Shown: one piece after another, positions 27,129 to 36,836 of the stretch
Layout of the letters: each line of letters starts with the position of its first letter
Position numbering within the stretch: the stretch's first letter is position 1
Origin: Halomonas cupida
Lineage (GTDB): Bacteria; Pseudomonadota; Gammaproteobacteria; Pseudomonadales; Halomonadaceae
Reading direction: 5' to 3'
Assembly (NCBI RefSeq): GCF_900142755.1
Contig: NZ_FRCA01000001.1
Location: 556,888-620,887, forward strand
DNA: 64,000 nucleotides
Notes under the pieces: model-generated
The model's input: the letters and a program-made list of their open reading frames with translations, nothing else
Database searches by the model: none
Told to the model about the DNA's origin: nothing
Translations under genes and position numbers: made by a program

Positions 27129-27802
27129 GCGCGGCGACGCACGATCTGGTAACGGCGCCCCAGGTACCCGAGTGGTGCACTCCAGACATGCACCAGGCGG
27201 GTGAAGGGGAAGACCAGCACGATGGTCAGGCCGAGCAGGATGTGGATGTGGTAGATCAGTCCCAGGCCTTCGAGGTGCGAGGCTGCGTTGCCCTGGAAGA
27301 ACACGATGGCCTGGGCCCAGTCGGCCAGCTTGAGCATCACACCACCATCAAGGTGATGCATGGCGGCGGGAATGGTCAGTAGACCGAGGATGACCTGGGC
27401 GACCAGCATCACGATGATCAGATTGTCGCCGCAACTGGACGATGCCTTGACCCGTGGGTCGGTGAAACGGCGGTACGCCAGGGCGGCACCACCGACCAGG
27501 CACATCACGCCGGCGATACCGCCGACCAGGATGGCCATGATCTGCTTGTTGCCGGCGCTGATGAAGGGCGCATAGACCCAGTGTGGCGTGAGCAGGCCGG
27601 CCAGGTGACCGAAGAAGATCACCAGGATGCCGACATGGAACAGCGGGCTGGCCCAGCGCATGCGCTTCGCTGACAGCATCTGGCTCGAACCGGTCTTCCA
27701 GGTGTACTGGCCATGATCGAAGCGCATCAGGCTGCCGATCAGAAAGACGGCACCAGCCAGATAGGGGTAAAGGCCGAACAGCAGGGTGTGAAGGTAATTC
27801 AT
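27125..27802 (-). CDS. narI: Respiratory nitrate reductase, cytochrome b (gamma) subunit
   Basis: NarI anchors NarGH to the inner membrane and passes electrons from quinol to NarH. The 225-residue protein has five hydrophobic helices and the four haem-ligand histidines in the segments LFHVGIL, FFGHLAG, YHIHILLG and RLVHVWSAP. The gene overlaps narJ by 4 bp (ATGA). Length and motifs match the dihaem NarI family. Confidence 0.97.
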   Translation of the reverse strand: MNYLHTLLFGLYPYLAGAVFLIGSLMRFDHGQYTWKTGSSQMLSAKRMRWASPLFHVGILVIFFGHLAGLLTPHWVYAPFISAGNKQIMAILVGGIAGVMCLVGGAALAYRRFTDPRVKASSSCGDNLIIVMLVAQVILGLLTIPAAMHHLDGGVMLKLADWAQAIVFFQGNAASHLEGLGLIYHIHILLGLTIVLVFPFTRLVHVWSAPLGYLGRRYQIVRRRA

Positions 27803-28554
27803 GACAGACCTCCAGGCGAGGGGAGCGGCGAGGAATCGGGCAGGCGAATGGTCTCGGGCTGGATATGCTGGCGGCGTTCGGCGAGGCGCTTGCCTTCCGC
27901 CGACTGCAGGGCGCAGTCCTGGTCGGAGTCGGCAGAGAAGCGCACGGCCTCCTCTTCCCAGACAGCATCGATGGCGGCGGGGGTGTTGTCCGCCGGTTCA
28001 CTGTTGACCTGGTCGCGGTGCGTGTCGACATCGGCCTCTGCCCCGATCATGCACAGCAGGGTGAGGGGAATCAGTGACTGGCTGCAGTCATGCTTCTCCA
28101 GACGGGCCGTGAGCAGAGCGAGGATATGACAGATCTCGCCGACCCAGCGGGCGATATCCTCCTCGGAACGTGTCGACAGGAATTCCAGCAACAGCGGCAG
28201 ATGGTCGGGTAGTTCGCGCTCGCCCAGCACGAAACCAGCGGCTTCGTACTCGGCCAGTAGATCGACCATGGCTTGGCCACGATCACGGGATTCCCCATGC
28301 ACATGCTCGAACAGCAGCAGCGAGGTTGCGCGTCCCCGGTCGAACTGGGCGACATAGGCGGCCTGGCTGTCGAGCAGATCGGCCTCGGCGAGTTGCTGGC
28401 ACCACGCCAGCAATTGCTGACGTGGTGCGGTGGCGGGTAGCGGCATGGATTCGATGGCCGAAACGACCTCGGGTAGCGCTTCGATCAGCGCAGCATCCGG
28501 GTAGTCCAGCAGTCGAGCCAACGCACGCATGCCGCGGGTGAGGGCATCAGCCAT
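27799..28554 (-). CDS. narJ: Nitrate reductase molybdenum cofactor assembly chaperone
   Basis: NarJ is a cytoplasmic chaperone that holds apo-NarG until cofactor insertion and membrane attachment. The 251-residue TorD-like helical protein contains LARLLDYPDAALIEALPEV and YVAQFDRGRATSLLLFEHVHGESRDRGQAMVDLL, the family's most conserved part. Its C-terminal 60 residues are polar and probably disordered. It overlaps narH by 8 bp and narI by 4 bp, so the operon is tightly coupled. Confidence 0.96.
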   Translation of the reverse strand: MADALTRGMRALARLLDYPDAALIEALPEVVSAIESMPLPATAPRQQLLAWCQQLAEADLLDSQAAYVAQFDRGRATSLLLFEHVHGESRDRGQAMVDLLAEYEAAGFVLGERELPDHLPLLLEFLSTRSEEDIARWVGEICHILALLTARLEKHDCSQSLIPLTLLCMIGAEADVDTHRDQVNSEPADNTPAAIDAVWEEEAVRFSADSDQDCALQSAEGKRLAERRQHIQPETIRLPDSSPLPSPGGLS

Positions 28555-30103
28555 GGTTCACCTCCGAGTTTCGGGGGTCGTACTGCTCGACCTCGACCAG
28601 GGTGGTGGTCTGCTTGCGCCCACCGAACAGGCTGGTATCACTGGAACCGCCCTGGCAGCCGTTGCCGAAGGTGAAGCCGCAACCACCTCGTTCAGGGAAG
28701 GCTTCACGGGCCAGTTCGCGGTGGCTGGTGGGGATCACGAAGCGATCCTCGTAGTTGGCAATGGCCAGGTAGCGATACATGTCCTCGACCTGAGCCTCGC
28801 TGAGGCCGACCTCTTCCAGCACATCGAGGCGCTGTTCACCATCGACATGCTTGCCGCGCATGTACTCGCGCATGGCGATCATGCGCTTGAGGGCCTGAAC
28901 GACCGGCGCCTCATCTCCGGCGGTGAGCATGTTGGCGAGGTACTTGACCGGAATCCGCAGCGATTCGATGTCGGGCAGAATACCCTTGTGCTCGACATGA
29001 CCGGCGTCAACGGCGGATTGGATCGGCGACAGCGGCGGCACATACCAGACCATCGGCAGAGTGCGGTATTCCGGATGCAGCGGCAGGGCCAGTTGCCAGT
29101 CCATGGCCAGCTTGTAGACCGGTGACTGCTGGGCGGCCTTGATCACGTTGTCGGTGATACCGTCGCGCTTCGCCTGGGCGATGACCTCGGGATCGAAGGG
29201 GTCGAGGAAGATCTCACACTGGCGCTGGTACAGGTCGCGCTCATCCCGGGAGGATGCCACTTCCTCGATACGGTCAGCGTCATAGAGCAGCACACCGAGG
29301 TAACGAATGCGTCCGACACAGGTCTCGGAGCACACGGTCGGTTGGCCGGCTTCGATGCGGGGGTAGCAGAAGATGCACTTCTCGGATTTTCCGGACTTCC
29401 AGTTGTAGTAGATCTTCTTGTACGGACAGCCGGAGACACACATCCGCCAGCCCCGGCACTTGTCCTGGTCGATCAGTACAATGCCGTCTTCCTCGCGCTT
29501 GTAGATGGCTCCACTGGGGCAGGAGGCCACGCACGCTGGGTTGAGGCAGTGCTCACACAGGCGCGGGAGGTACATCATGAAGGTGTTCTCGAACTCCCCA
29601 TAGATGTCGGCCTGGATCTGGTCGAAGTTGCTGTCCTTGCGACGCTTGGCGAACTCGGTACCGAGAATCTCTTCCCAGTTCGGCCCCCATTCGACCTTGT
29701 TCATGCGCTGACCGGAAATCAGCGAGCGCGGGCGAGCGGTGGGCTGATGCTCCCCCTTCTTCGCCTGATGCAGGTGCTGATAGTCGAAGGTAAACGGCTC
29801 GTAGTAATCGTCGATCTCCGGCAGATCCGGGTTGGCGAAGATATTCGCCAGTACCCGCCACTTGCCGCCGATCCGTGGCTCGATACTACCGTCGGCCTTG
29901 CGCATCCAGCCGCCTTTCCAGCGCTGCTGGTTCTCCCATTCCTTTGGATAGCCGACACCGGGTTTGGTCTCGACGTTGTTGAACCAGGCGTACTCGACGC
30001 CTTCGCGACTGGTCCAGACGTTCTTGCAGGTAATCGAGCAGGTATGGCAGCCGATACACTTGTCGAGGTTGAGCACCATGCCCACCTGGGAACGGATCTT
30101 CAT
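28547..30103 (-). CDS. narH: Respiratory nitrate reductase, iron-sulfur (beta) subunit
   Basis: NarH relays electrons from NarI to NarG through four Fe-S clusters. The 518-residue protein shows the four cysteine groups: CIGCHTCSITC near residue 16, CEHCLNPACVASCP, CRGWRMCVSGCP with the Trp that makes this a [3Fe-4S] site, and CIFCYPRIEAGQPTVCSETC. The C-terminus ends with an acidic/polar tail after the conserved GGCGFTFGNGCQGG. Its ATG overlaps the narG stop as ATGA. Confidence 0.97.
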   Translation of the reverse strand: MKIRSQVGMVLNLDKCIGCHTCSITCKNVWTSREGVEYAWFNNVETKPGVGYPKEWENQQRWKGGWMRKADGSIEPRIGGKWRVLANIFANPDLPEIDDYYEPFTFDYQHLHQAKKGEHQPTARPRSLISGQRMNKVEWGPNWEEILGTEFAKRRKDSNFDQIQADIYGEFENTFMMYLPRLCEHCLNPACVASCPSGAIYKREEDGIVLIDQDKCRGWRMCVSGCPYKKIYYNWKSGKSEKCIFCYPRIEAGQPTVCSETCVGRIRYLGVLLYDADRIEEVASSRDERDLYQRQCEIFLDPFDPEVIAQAKRDGITDNVIKAAQQSPVYKLAMDWQLALPLHPEYRTLPMVWYVPPLSPIQSAVDAGHVEHKGILPDIESLRIPVKYLANMLTAGDEAPVVQALKRMIAMREYMRGKHVDGEQRLDVLEEVGLSEAQVEDMYRYLAIANYEDRFVIPTSHRELAREAFPERGGCGFTFGNGCQGGSSDTSLFGGRKQTTTLVEVEQYDPRNSEVNHG

Positions 30104-33100
30104 TTGACGGCCTCCTGTACGCTGTCGTTGCCTTCTCCGTCGAGCCAGTCGATGTTCTTCATGCGCCGCACGATGACGAATTCATCGCGGTTGGAGCCCA
30201 CGGTGCCGTAGTAGTTGAAGCCGTAGGACAACTGGCCGTAGCCGCCGATCATGTGGGTCGGTTTGGGGCACACCCGGGTCACCGAGTTGTGCATGCCGCC
30301 ACGGGTACCGGTCACCTCGGAGCCCGGCATGTTGAGGATCCGCTCCTGGGCGTGGTACATCATCGCCATGCCGTTCTTGACGCGCTGACTGACCACCGCA
30401 CGCGCGGCGATGGCACCGTTGGCGTTGTACAGCTCGATCCAGTCGTTGTCTTCGACGCCGATGGCGAGGGCATCATCCTCGGACAGCCAGACAATGGGGC
30501 CACCTCGCGACAGGGTCTGCATCAGCAGGTTGTCGGAGTAGGTGGAGTGGATACCCCACTTCTGGTGCGGCGTGATCCAGTTCAGCGCGATTTCCGGATT
30601 ACCGTTGGACTTCTGTTCGGCCATGCTGCGGGTGGCGCGAGTGTCGATCGGCGGACGGTAGACCAGCAGGCTCTCGCCGAAGTCACGCATCCAGGCATGA
30701 TCCTGATAGAACTGCTGACGACCGGAGACGGTACGCCATGGAATCAGTTCGTGGACATTGGTGTAGCCGGCGTTGTAGGACACATGCTCGTCTTCCAGGC
30801 CCGACCAGGTGGGGCTGGAGATGATCTTGCGCGGTTGAGCGACGACATCGCGGAAGCGGATCTTCTCCTCTTCCTTGGGCAGGGCGAGGTGGGTGTGGTC
30901 ACGACCGGTGATCTTCGACAGGGCATCCCAGGCCTTCACTGCCACCTGACCATTGGTCTCCGGGGCCAGCGACAGAATCATCTCGGCGGCATCGATAGCG
31001 GTGTCGATCTGCGGCAGGCCTTTGGCCGGGCCATCCAGTTTGACGTGGTTGAGGCCACGCAGCAGCTCGACTTCCTTCTCGGTGTTCCAGCTGATGCCCT
31101 TGCCGCCGTTACCGATGCTCTCCAGCAGTGGTCCCACCGAGGTGAAACGCTCGTAAGTCTCGGGGTAGTTGCGCTTGACCTCGATCAGGCTGGGCATGGT
31201 CTTGCCGGGGATCGGTTCGCACTCGCCTTTCTTCCAGTCCAGCACTTCTGGCTGGGCCAGCTCTGACGGGGTGTCGTGCTGCAACGGCAGAGTCACCAGG
31301 TCGGTTTCCTCGCCCAGGTGGCCGATGCAGACCTCGGAGAATTTCTTCGCGATGCCCTTGTAGATGTCCCAGTCGCTGCGCGCCTCCCATGCTGGATCGG
31401 TGGCGGCGGTCAGCGGGTGGATGAAGGGGTGCATGTCCGAGGTATTGAGATCGTCCTTCTCGTACCAGGTCGCTGTCGGCAGCACGATATCCGAGTACAG
31501 GCAGGTGGTGGACATGCGAAAGTCGAGGGTGGTCAGCAGGTCGACCTTGCCCTCGGGAGCTTCCTCATGCCACACGACCTCTTCCGGCAGGGTCGCGCCG
31601 GTCTGTCCCAGATCCTTGCCCTGCACGCCATGACGGGTACCCAGCAGATACTTGAGCATGTACTCATGGCCCTTGCCGGAGCTGCCCAACAGGTTGGAGC
31701 GCCAGATGAACATGTTGCGCGGGAAGTTCTGCGGATTGTCCGGGTCTTCGGCGGCAAAGCCGAGATTGCCCTGCTTGAGCAGGTCGACGGTGTAGTCAGC
31801 GGTGGATTTTCCGGCATCGGCAGCCGCCTTCGCCAGGTGCAGCGGATTGGTGCCCAGCTGTGGGGCGGAAGGCAACCAGCCCATACGCTCGGAGCGCATA
31901 TTGAAGTCGATCAGGCTACCGGAGTAGCGTGAAGGATCGGCTAGCGGAGAGAGGATCTCCTTGACCTCGAGCTTCTCATAGCGCCACTGACTTGAGTGGT
32001 TGTAGAAGAACGAGGTGCCGTTCATGTGACGCGGCGGGCGCTGCCAATCGAGCCCGAAGGCCAGCGGGGTCCAGCCGGTCTGCGGGCGCAGCTTCTCCTG
32101 CCCGACATAGTGCGACCATCCACCGCCGCTCTGACCGACACACCCGCACAGGATCAGCATATTGATCAGGCCGCGGTAGTTCATGTCCATGTGGTACCAG
32201 TGGTTCATTCCGGCACCGACGATGATCATGCTGCGACCGTTGGTCTTGTCGGCGTTGCTGGCGAACTCACGGGCGATGCGGATGCACTGGGCGGCGCTGA
32301 CCCCGGTGATCTTCTCCTGCCAGGCTGGCGTGTAGGGACGCACCTGGTCGAAGCTGGTGGCACCGTCGTCCTCGCCTTCGGCGCCGAAACCACGGTCGAT
32401 CCCGTAATTGGCACACATCAGGTCGAATACCGTCACCGCCAGCGTCTCGCTGCCATCGGCGAGCTTCAGACGCTTGGCCGGCAGGCAGTGATGCAGGATC
32501 TCGTTGCCTTCGACATGATTGAAGTGCTCATGCTCGATGCCGCCGAAATAGGGGAAGGCCACGCGAGCAACGCTGTCGTGACTGTCCGCCAGACTCAGGC
32601 GCAACTGAGTGTCCTTGCCGTCAGCGTCCAGTTCCTCGAGGTTCCACTTGCCTTTCTCTCCGTCCTCGCCCCAACGGAACCCGATCGAGCCCAACGGAAC
32701 CACCAGTTGGTCGCGCTGCTCATCCCAGGCGACGGTTTTCCATTCAGGGTTGTTGGACTGCCCCAGGCTGGCTTCGAAGTCCGCCGCCCGCAGCTGCCGG
32801 CCCGGCACATAGCTGCCGTCTTCACGCTGCTCGAGCTGCACCAGGCATGGCATGTCGGTGTAGCGGCGCACATAGTCGGTGAAGTAACTGCTCGGCTTGT
32901 CGAGGTGGAATTCCTTGAGGATCACATGGCCCATGGCGATGGCCAGGGCCGCATCGGTGCCCTGTTTGGCCGACAGCCATTCGTCGGTGAGCTTGGAGAC
33001 CTCGGCATAGTCCGGGGTGATCGAGACCGTCTTGGTGCCCTTGTAGCGGACCTCGGTGAAGAAGTGCGCATCCGGGGTACGGGTCTGGGGCACGTTGGAG

Positions 33101-33861
33101 CCCCAGGCAATGATATAGCCAGAGTTGTACCAGTCGGCGGATTCCGGCACATCGGTTTGTTCGCCCCAGGTCTGGGGGGAAGAGGGCGGAAGATCGCAGT
33201 ACCAGTCGTAGAACGACAGGCAGGCACCGCCGATCAGTGACAGATATCGGGCACCGGCGGCATAGGAGACCATCGACATGGCGGGAATCGGCGAGAAGCC
33301 GATGACGCGGTCGGGTCCGAAGCTCTTGATGGTATAGACGTTGGCCGCGGCAATCAGTGTCTGGACTTCATCCCAGTCGGCGCGTACGAAACCGCCCATG
33401 CCACGGGCACGCTTGTACTGGTTGGCGAGGATCGGGTCCTCGACAATGGAGGCCCAGGCATTGACCGGGTCGGGGTGGACTTCCAGCGCACGGCGCCACA
33501 GCTTGACCAGTTGCTGACGAATCAGCGGGTACTTGAGGCGATTGGCGCTGTACAGATACCAGGAATAGCTGGCGCCCCGTGGGCAGCCGCGCGGCTCGTG
33601 GTTGGGAAGATCGGCTCGGGTGCGTGGATAGTCGGTCTGCTGGGTTTCCCAGGTGACCAGGCCGTTCTTGACATAGATCTTCCAGCTGCAGGATCCGGTG
33701 CAATTGACTCCATGGGTGGAGCGGACAATCTTGTCGTGCTGCCAGCGGGCACGATAACCGTCTTCCCAGTCGCGTGTTTCGTCACGGGTTTCGCCGTGGC
33801 CACCCGCAAACTGGGGAGGACGCCTGGTGAGATATCTCAGGCGATCGAGAAAGTGGCTCAT
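30100..33861 (-). CDS. narG: Respiratory nitrate reductase, catalytic (alpha) subunit
   Basis: NarG reduces nitrate to nitrite at a bis-MGD molybdenum centre on the cytoplasmic face. The 1253-residue protein has the N-terminal His/Cys FS0 site (THGVNCTGSCSWKIYVKNG followed by GCPRGASYSWYLYS) and the segment SFYDWYCDLPPSSPQTWGEQTD containing the likely Mo-ligand Asp. There is no twin-arginine signal, as expected for the cytoplasmic enzyme. The ATG at 33861 has GAGGAG upstream and gives MSHFLDRLRYL; five extra residues from an earlier start are unlikely. Confidence 0.97.
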   Translation of the reverse strand: MSHFLDRLRYLTRRPPQFAGGHGETRDETRDWEDGYRARWQHDKIVRSTHGVNCTGSCSWKIYVKNGLVTWETQQTDYPRTRADLPNHEPRGCPRGASYSWYLYSANRLKYPLIRQQLVKLWRRALEVHPDPVNAWASIVEDPILANQYKRARGMGGFVRADWDEVQTLIAAANVYTIKSFGPDRVIGFSPIPAMSMVSYAAGARYLSLIGGACLSFYDWYCDLPPSSPQTWGEQTDVPESADWYNSGYIIAWGSNVPQTRTPDAHFFTEVRYKGTKTVSITPDYAEVSKLTDEWLSAKQGTDAALAIAMGHVILKEFHLDKPSSYFTDYVRRYTDMPCLVQLEQREDGSYVPGRQLRAADFEASLGQSNNPEWKTVAWDEQRDQLVVPLGSIGFRWGEDGEKGKWNLEELDADGKDTQLRLSLADSHDSVARVAFPYFGGIEHEHFNHVEGNEILHHCLPAKRLKLADGSETLAVTVFDLMCANYGIDRGFGAEGEDDGATSFDQVRPYTPAWQEKITGVSAAQCIRIAREFASNADKTNGRSMIIVGAGMNHWYHMDMNYRGLINMLILCGCVGQSGGGWSHYVGQEKLRPQTGWTPLAFGLDWQRPPRHMNGTSFFYNHSSQWRYEKLEVKEILSPLADPSRYSGSLIDFNMRSERMGWLPSAPQLGTNPLHLAKAAADAGKSTADYTVDLLKQGNLGFAAEDPDNPQNFPRNMFIWRSNLLGSSGKGHEYMLKYLLGTRHGVQGKDLGQTGATLPEEVVWHEEAPEGKVDLLTTLDFRMSTTCLYSDIVLPTATWYEKDDLNTSDMHPFIHPLTAATDPAWEARSDWDIYKGIAKKFSEVCIGHLGEETDLVTLPLQHDTPSELAQPEVLDWKKGECEPIPGKTMPSLIEVKRNYPETYERFTSVGPLLESIGNGGKGISWNTEKEVELLRGLNHVKLDGPAKGLPQIDTAIDAAEMILSLAPETNGQVAVKAWDALSKITGRDHTHLALPKEEEKIRFRDVVAQPRKIISSPTWSGLEDEHVSYNAGYTNVHELIPWRTVSGRQQFYQDHAWMRDFGESLLVYRPPIDTRATRSMAEQKSNGNPEIALNWITPHQKWGIHSTYSDNLLMQTLSRGGPIVWLSEDDALAIGVEDNDWIELYNANGAIAARAVVSQRVKNGMAMMYHAQERILNMPGSEVTGTRGGMHNSVTRVCPKPTHMIGGYGQLSYGFNYYGTVGSNRDEFVIVRRMKNIDWLDGEGNDSVQEAVK

Positions 33862-33936
33862 GTGGTTTCTCCTCAATGGGCCGCCCCGCTCGGGGCGGCC
33901 ATGCTGGAAGGTCCTGGGTCTTGATGAGTAGGTGCG

Positions 33937-36591
33937 TTAGGTACGGATTTCGGCGCCCTTGCGGCTGTAGAAGAACCAGGTCAACGCCGTGCAGGCGGCA
34001 TAGAACACGATGAAGCCGATCAGCGCTGCACCTACGCCGCCGGTCATATCGATGGAAGTGCCGAATGCCTTGGGAATGAAGAAGGCGCCATAGGCAGCGA
34101 TGGCCGAGGTAAAGCCGATGGTTGCTGCGGACTCGCGCTCGGCGTGGGGCAACTGTTCCTCAGCCGAAAGATCCGGCATCAGACGTGCGACCTCGTGACG
34201 GAATATCGACGGAATCATCTGGAAGGTGCTGGCATTACCGACGCCGGTGGCGAGGAACAGCAGCATGAAAGAGCCGAAGAAGCCGTAGAAGCCGAAGCTG
34301 GCATCCTTGTTGGCAAGGAAGTACATAACGCCGATCACGCCAAGGATCATGGTGATGAAGCTCCAGAAGGTCACCCTTGCTCCACCGAAACGATCGGACA
34401 GACCACCACTCCAGGCTCGGCTGAGGGCTCCGACCAGCGGGCCGAGGAAGGCGAACTGCAGGGCATCAATGGCCGGAAACTGGGTCTTGGTCAACAGCGG
34501 GAAGGCTGCCGAGAAGCCGATGAAGCTGCCGAAGGTGCCGGTATACAGCACACACATCAGCCAGTTGTGCTTGCGCTTGAAGATTACCGCCTGTTCAGCG
34601 AAGGATGCCCTGGCGCTGGCGATGTCGTTCATGCCGAACCAGGCAGCAACGGTTGAAAGGGCTATCAGCGGCACCCAGACGAAGCCGGCGTTCTGCAACC
34701 ACAGCTCACCACCGGTCACAGTCGGTTGCCCATCACCGGTGAAGGCGACGAAGGCTCCAGTGGAGATGACCACGGGCACCAGGAATTGCATGACGGAGAC
34801 GCCGAGGTTACCGAGGCCGGCATTCATGGCCAGTGCCTTGCCCTTCTCGCGCTTGGGGTAGAAGAACGAGATATTGGCCATGCTCGAGGCGAAGTTGCCG
34901 CCACCGAAGCCACACAGCAGGGCAAGGATCGCCATCACCAGATAAGGTGTCTCGGGGTTCTGCACCGCGAAGCCGATCCAGGCGGCAGGCAGCAGCAGCG
35001 ACGCAGTGGAAATAGCGGTGAAGCGGCGTCCACCGAAGATCGGCACCATGAAGCTGTAGAACACACGGAAGGTGGCGCCTGACAAGCCGGGCAGGGCGGC
35101 CAGCCAGAACAGCTGGTTGGGGCTGTAGTTGAAGCCGACCTGGGGCAGCTTGGCCACCACCACGGACCACACCATCCATACCGAGAAGGCCAGCAACAGG
35201 CAGGGAATCGATGTCCACAGATTGCGTGTAGCGATACGCTTGCCGGTGGCTTCCCAGAAACTCTCGTCTTCGGGATGCCACTCGGTCAGCACGAACGAGC
35301 CGGGAGAGGAAAGCTCCGGCAGGTCAGTGGATTCACAGCGGTCGCGGGCCTCGATGCGTTCGATGCGCACAATGGCGAAGTGCATCCACAGCAGCGCCGT
35401 TGTGACGATCACGAACAACAGCATGAAACAGCTCTGCCAGATACCGATCACATCGTTGAGCATGCCGAAGGTCAGAGGCAGGAAGAACCCTCCCAGGCCG
35501 CCTACCATGCCCACCATTCCGCCTACCACACCGACATTCTTCGGATAGTAGACCGGGATGTGCTTGAACACTGCCGCCTTGCCCAGCGACATGAAGAAGC
35601 CCAGCACCATCGTCAGCAGGATGAATCCGACCAGTGGCATGGTGAGGGAGAAGGTGACCGGGCCATGTACGCCCTTGACGATGTAGTCGGTGGGTGGGTA
35701 GCTGAGCAGGAAGGTGCACAGCACCGAAGCCAGAAAAGTCCAGTACATTACCCGGCGTGCGCCGTAGCGGTCGGACATCCAGCCGCCGAGGATACGGAAC
35801 AGTGAGGCGGGTATGGTGTAGAGCGCAGCGACGATACCGGCCGCGGCGAGGCTCAGGCCGTACACTTCGATCAGGTAGTGGGGTAGCCACAGAGCCAGGG
35901 CGACGAAGGCACCGAACACGAAGAAATAGTAGAGCGAGAACCGCCATACGCGCATATCGCTCAGCGGTGCCAGTTGCTCACTCAGCGATAGCCTGTTGGC
36001 GGTATGCTGTGCAGAGCGGGGGTCATCCTTTGCGAGCAGCAGGAAGGCCACACCCATGATGGCCATGATGGAGGCGTAGATGACCGCCGTGCCTTTCCAG
36101 CCCATGGCCATCATCAGGAAGGGCGCACCGAAGTTGGTGACGGCGGCGCCAACGTTACCGGCCCCGAAGATACCCAGTGCGGTTCCCTGGCGTTCCTTCT
36201 CGAACCATGTCGAGGTATAGGCCACTCCGACGATGAAGGAGCCGCCGGCAAGCCCGACGCCCAGGGCACCGACCAGCAGCATCGGGTAGCTGTTGGCAAA
36301 GGTGAGTAGGTAGACGCAGGCGGCGGTGGCCAGCATCAGCAGGCTGAATATCCAGCGTCCACCGAAGCGGTCGGTGAGTACGCCGAGGAAAAGTCGAGAA
36401 ATGGAGCCGGTCAGGACCGGAGTGGCCATGAGCAGGCCGAGCTGCGTATCGGAGAGGGCAAAATCTTCCTTGATCTGAATGCCGAGGATGGAAAACAGCG
36501 TCCAGACAGCGAAGCACAGAGTGAAGGCGAGAGTGGATATCCCTAACGCTCTGTGTTGCTGTGCCCGAGAGACTGGTTCGTGATTAACCAT
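33937..36591 (-). CDS. narK: Fused nitrate/nitrite transporter (NarK1-NarK2 type)
   Basis: An 884-residue protein containing two complete major-facilitator units. The first half (about 1-415) and second half (about 465-884) each have nitrate-signature motifs: GAGNVGAAVTNFGAPF and VVGGMVGMVGGLGGFFLP, then NAGLGNLGVSVMQFLVPVV and a late IGFTSAIAAYGAFFIP. A polar linker (about 418-465) joins them. Fused NarK is known in Paracoccus and Halomonas, where the first unit acts as nitrate/H+ symporter and the second as nitrate/nitrite antiporter. It heads the nar operon, 75 bp before narG. Confidence 0.95.
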   Translation of the reverse strand: MVNHEPVSRAQQHRALGISTLAFTLCFAVWTLFSILGIQIKEDFALSDTQLGLLMATPVLTGSISRLFLGVLTDRFGGRWIFSLLMLATAACVYLLTFANSYPMLLVGALGVGLAGGSFIVGVAYTSTWFEKERQGTALGIFGAGNVGAAVTNFGAPFLMMAMGWKGTAVIYASIMAIMGVAFLLLAKDDPRSAQHTANRLSLSEQLAPLSDMRVWRFSLYYFFVFGAFVALALWLPHYLIEVYGLSLAAAGIVAALYTIPASLFRILGGWMSDRYGARRVMYWTFLASVLCTFLLSYPPTDYIVKGVHGPVTFSLTMPLVGFILLTMVLGFFMSLGKAAVFKHIPVYYPKNVGVVGGMVGMVGGLGGFFLPLTFGMLNDVIGIWQSCFMLLFVIVTTALLWMHFAIVRIERIEARDRCESTDLPELSSPGSFVLTEWHPEDESFWEATGKRIATRNLWTSIPCLLLAFSVWMVWSVVVAKLPQVGFNYSPNQLFWLAALPGLSGATFRVFYSFMVPIFGGRRFTAISTASLLLPAAWIGFAVQNPETPYLVMAILALLCGFGGGNFASSMANISFFYPKREKGKALAMNAGLGNLGVSVMQFLVPVVISTGAFVAFTGDGQPTVTGGELWLQNAGFVWVPLIALSTVAAWFGMNDIASARASFAEQAVIFKRKHNWLMCVLYTGTFGSFIGFSAAFPLLTKTQFPAIDALQFAFLGPLVGALSRAWSGGLSDRFGGARVTFWSFITMILGVIGVMYFLANKDASFGFYGFFGSFMLLFLATGVGNASTFQMIPSIFRHEVARLMPDLSAEEQLPHAERESAATIGFTSAIAAYGAFFIPKAFGTSIDMTGGVGAALIGFIVFYAACTALTWFFYSRKGAEIRT

Positions 36592-36629
36592 GGGCTTTCC
36601 TTATGGAAAAGTGAGAAAAATCCGACACC

Positions 36630-36671
36630 ATTTTGCTACTATGTGGCGATATGCCTGTTGATAGTGGTCAA
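36630..36671 (-). promoter_or_regulatory. FNR-like site and promoter for narK
   Basis: TTGATAGTGGTCAA at 36658-36671 matches the FNR consensus TTGAT-N4-ATCAA with one change. On the minus strand a CAAAAT -10 candidate (36635-36630) is placed so that the box would be centred near -41.5, the class II activating position. This supports anaerobic induction of narKGHJI. Confidence 0.6.
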
Positions 36672-36707
36672 CACCTCGCGTCTTTATTTTGTGCGTTGAA
36701 ACCTCGT

Positions 36708-36723
36708 TACCTCACAAGAGGTA
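36708..36723. promoter_or_regulatory. NarL-type 7-2-7 site
   Basis: TACCTCACAAGAGGTA is a pair of inverted heptamers with a 2-bp spacer; the right heptamer fits AKRRGTA exactly and the left fits TACYYMT in six of seven positions. It lies between narK and narX, where the narXL product should act. Confidence 0.6.
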
Positions 36724-36727
36724 TCTG

Positions 36728-36741
36728 TTGATAACGATTAA
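36728..36741. promoter_or_regulatory. Second FNR-like site
   Basis: TTGATAACGATTAA matches TTGAT-N4-ATCAA with one change. It lies nearer the narXL start and could serve that promoter. Confidence 0.5.
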
Positions 36742-36836
36742 TGATGAATGATAGAGGGGAGCCAGAGCGGATTTAAGATGTATGCGGGGGAGTTGTTCGT
36801 TTCTGTGATGTAAGTCAAATATTGGAAGCCGGTAAC

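Noticed and set aside
30253-33240. Long plus-strand open frames opposite narG (337 and 414 codons)
   Set aside because: They are antisense shadows of a conserved GC-rich gene, with no recognisable product.
36822-36836. TTG at 36822 as narX start
   Set aside because: It overlaps the GGAAG ribosome site that serves the GTG at 36837.
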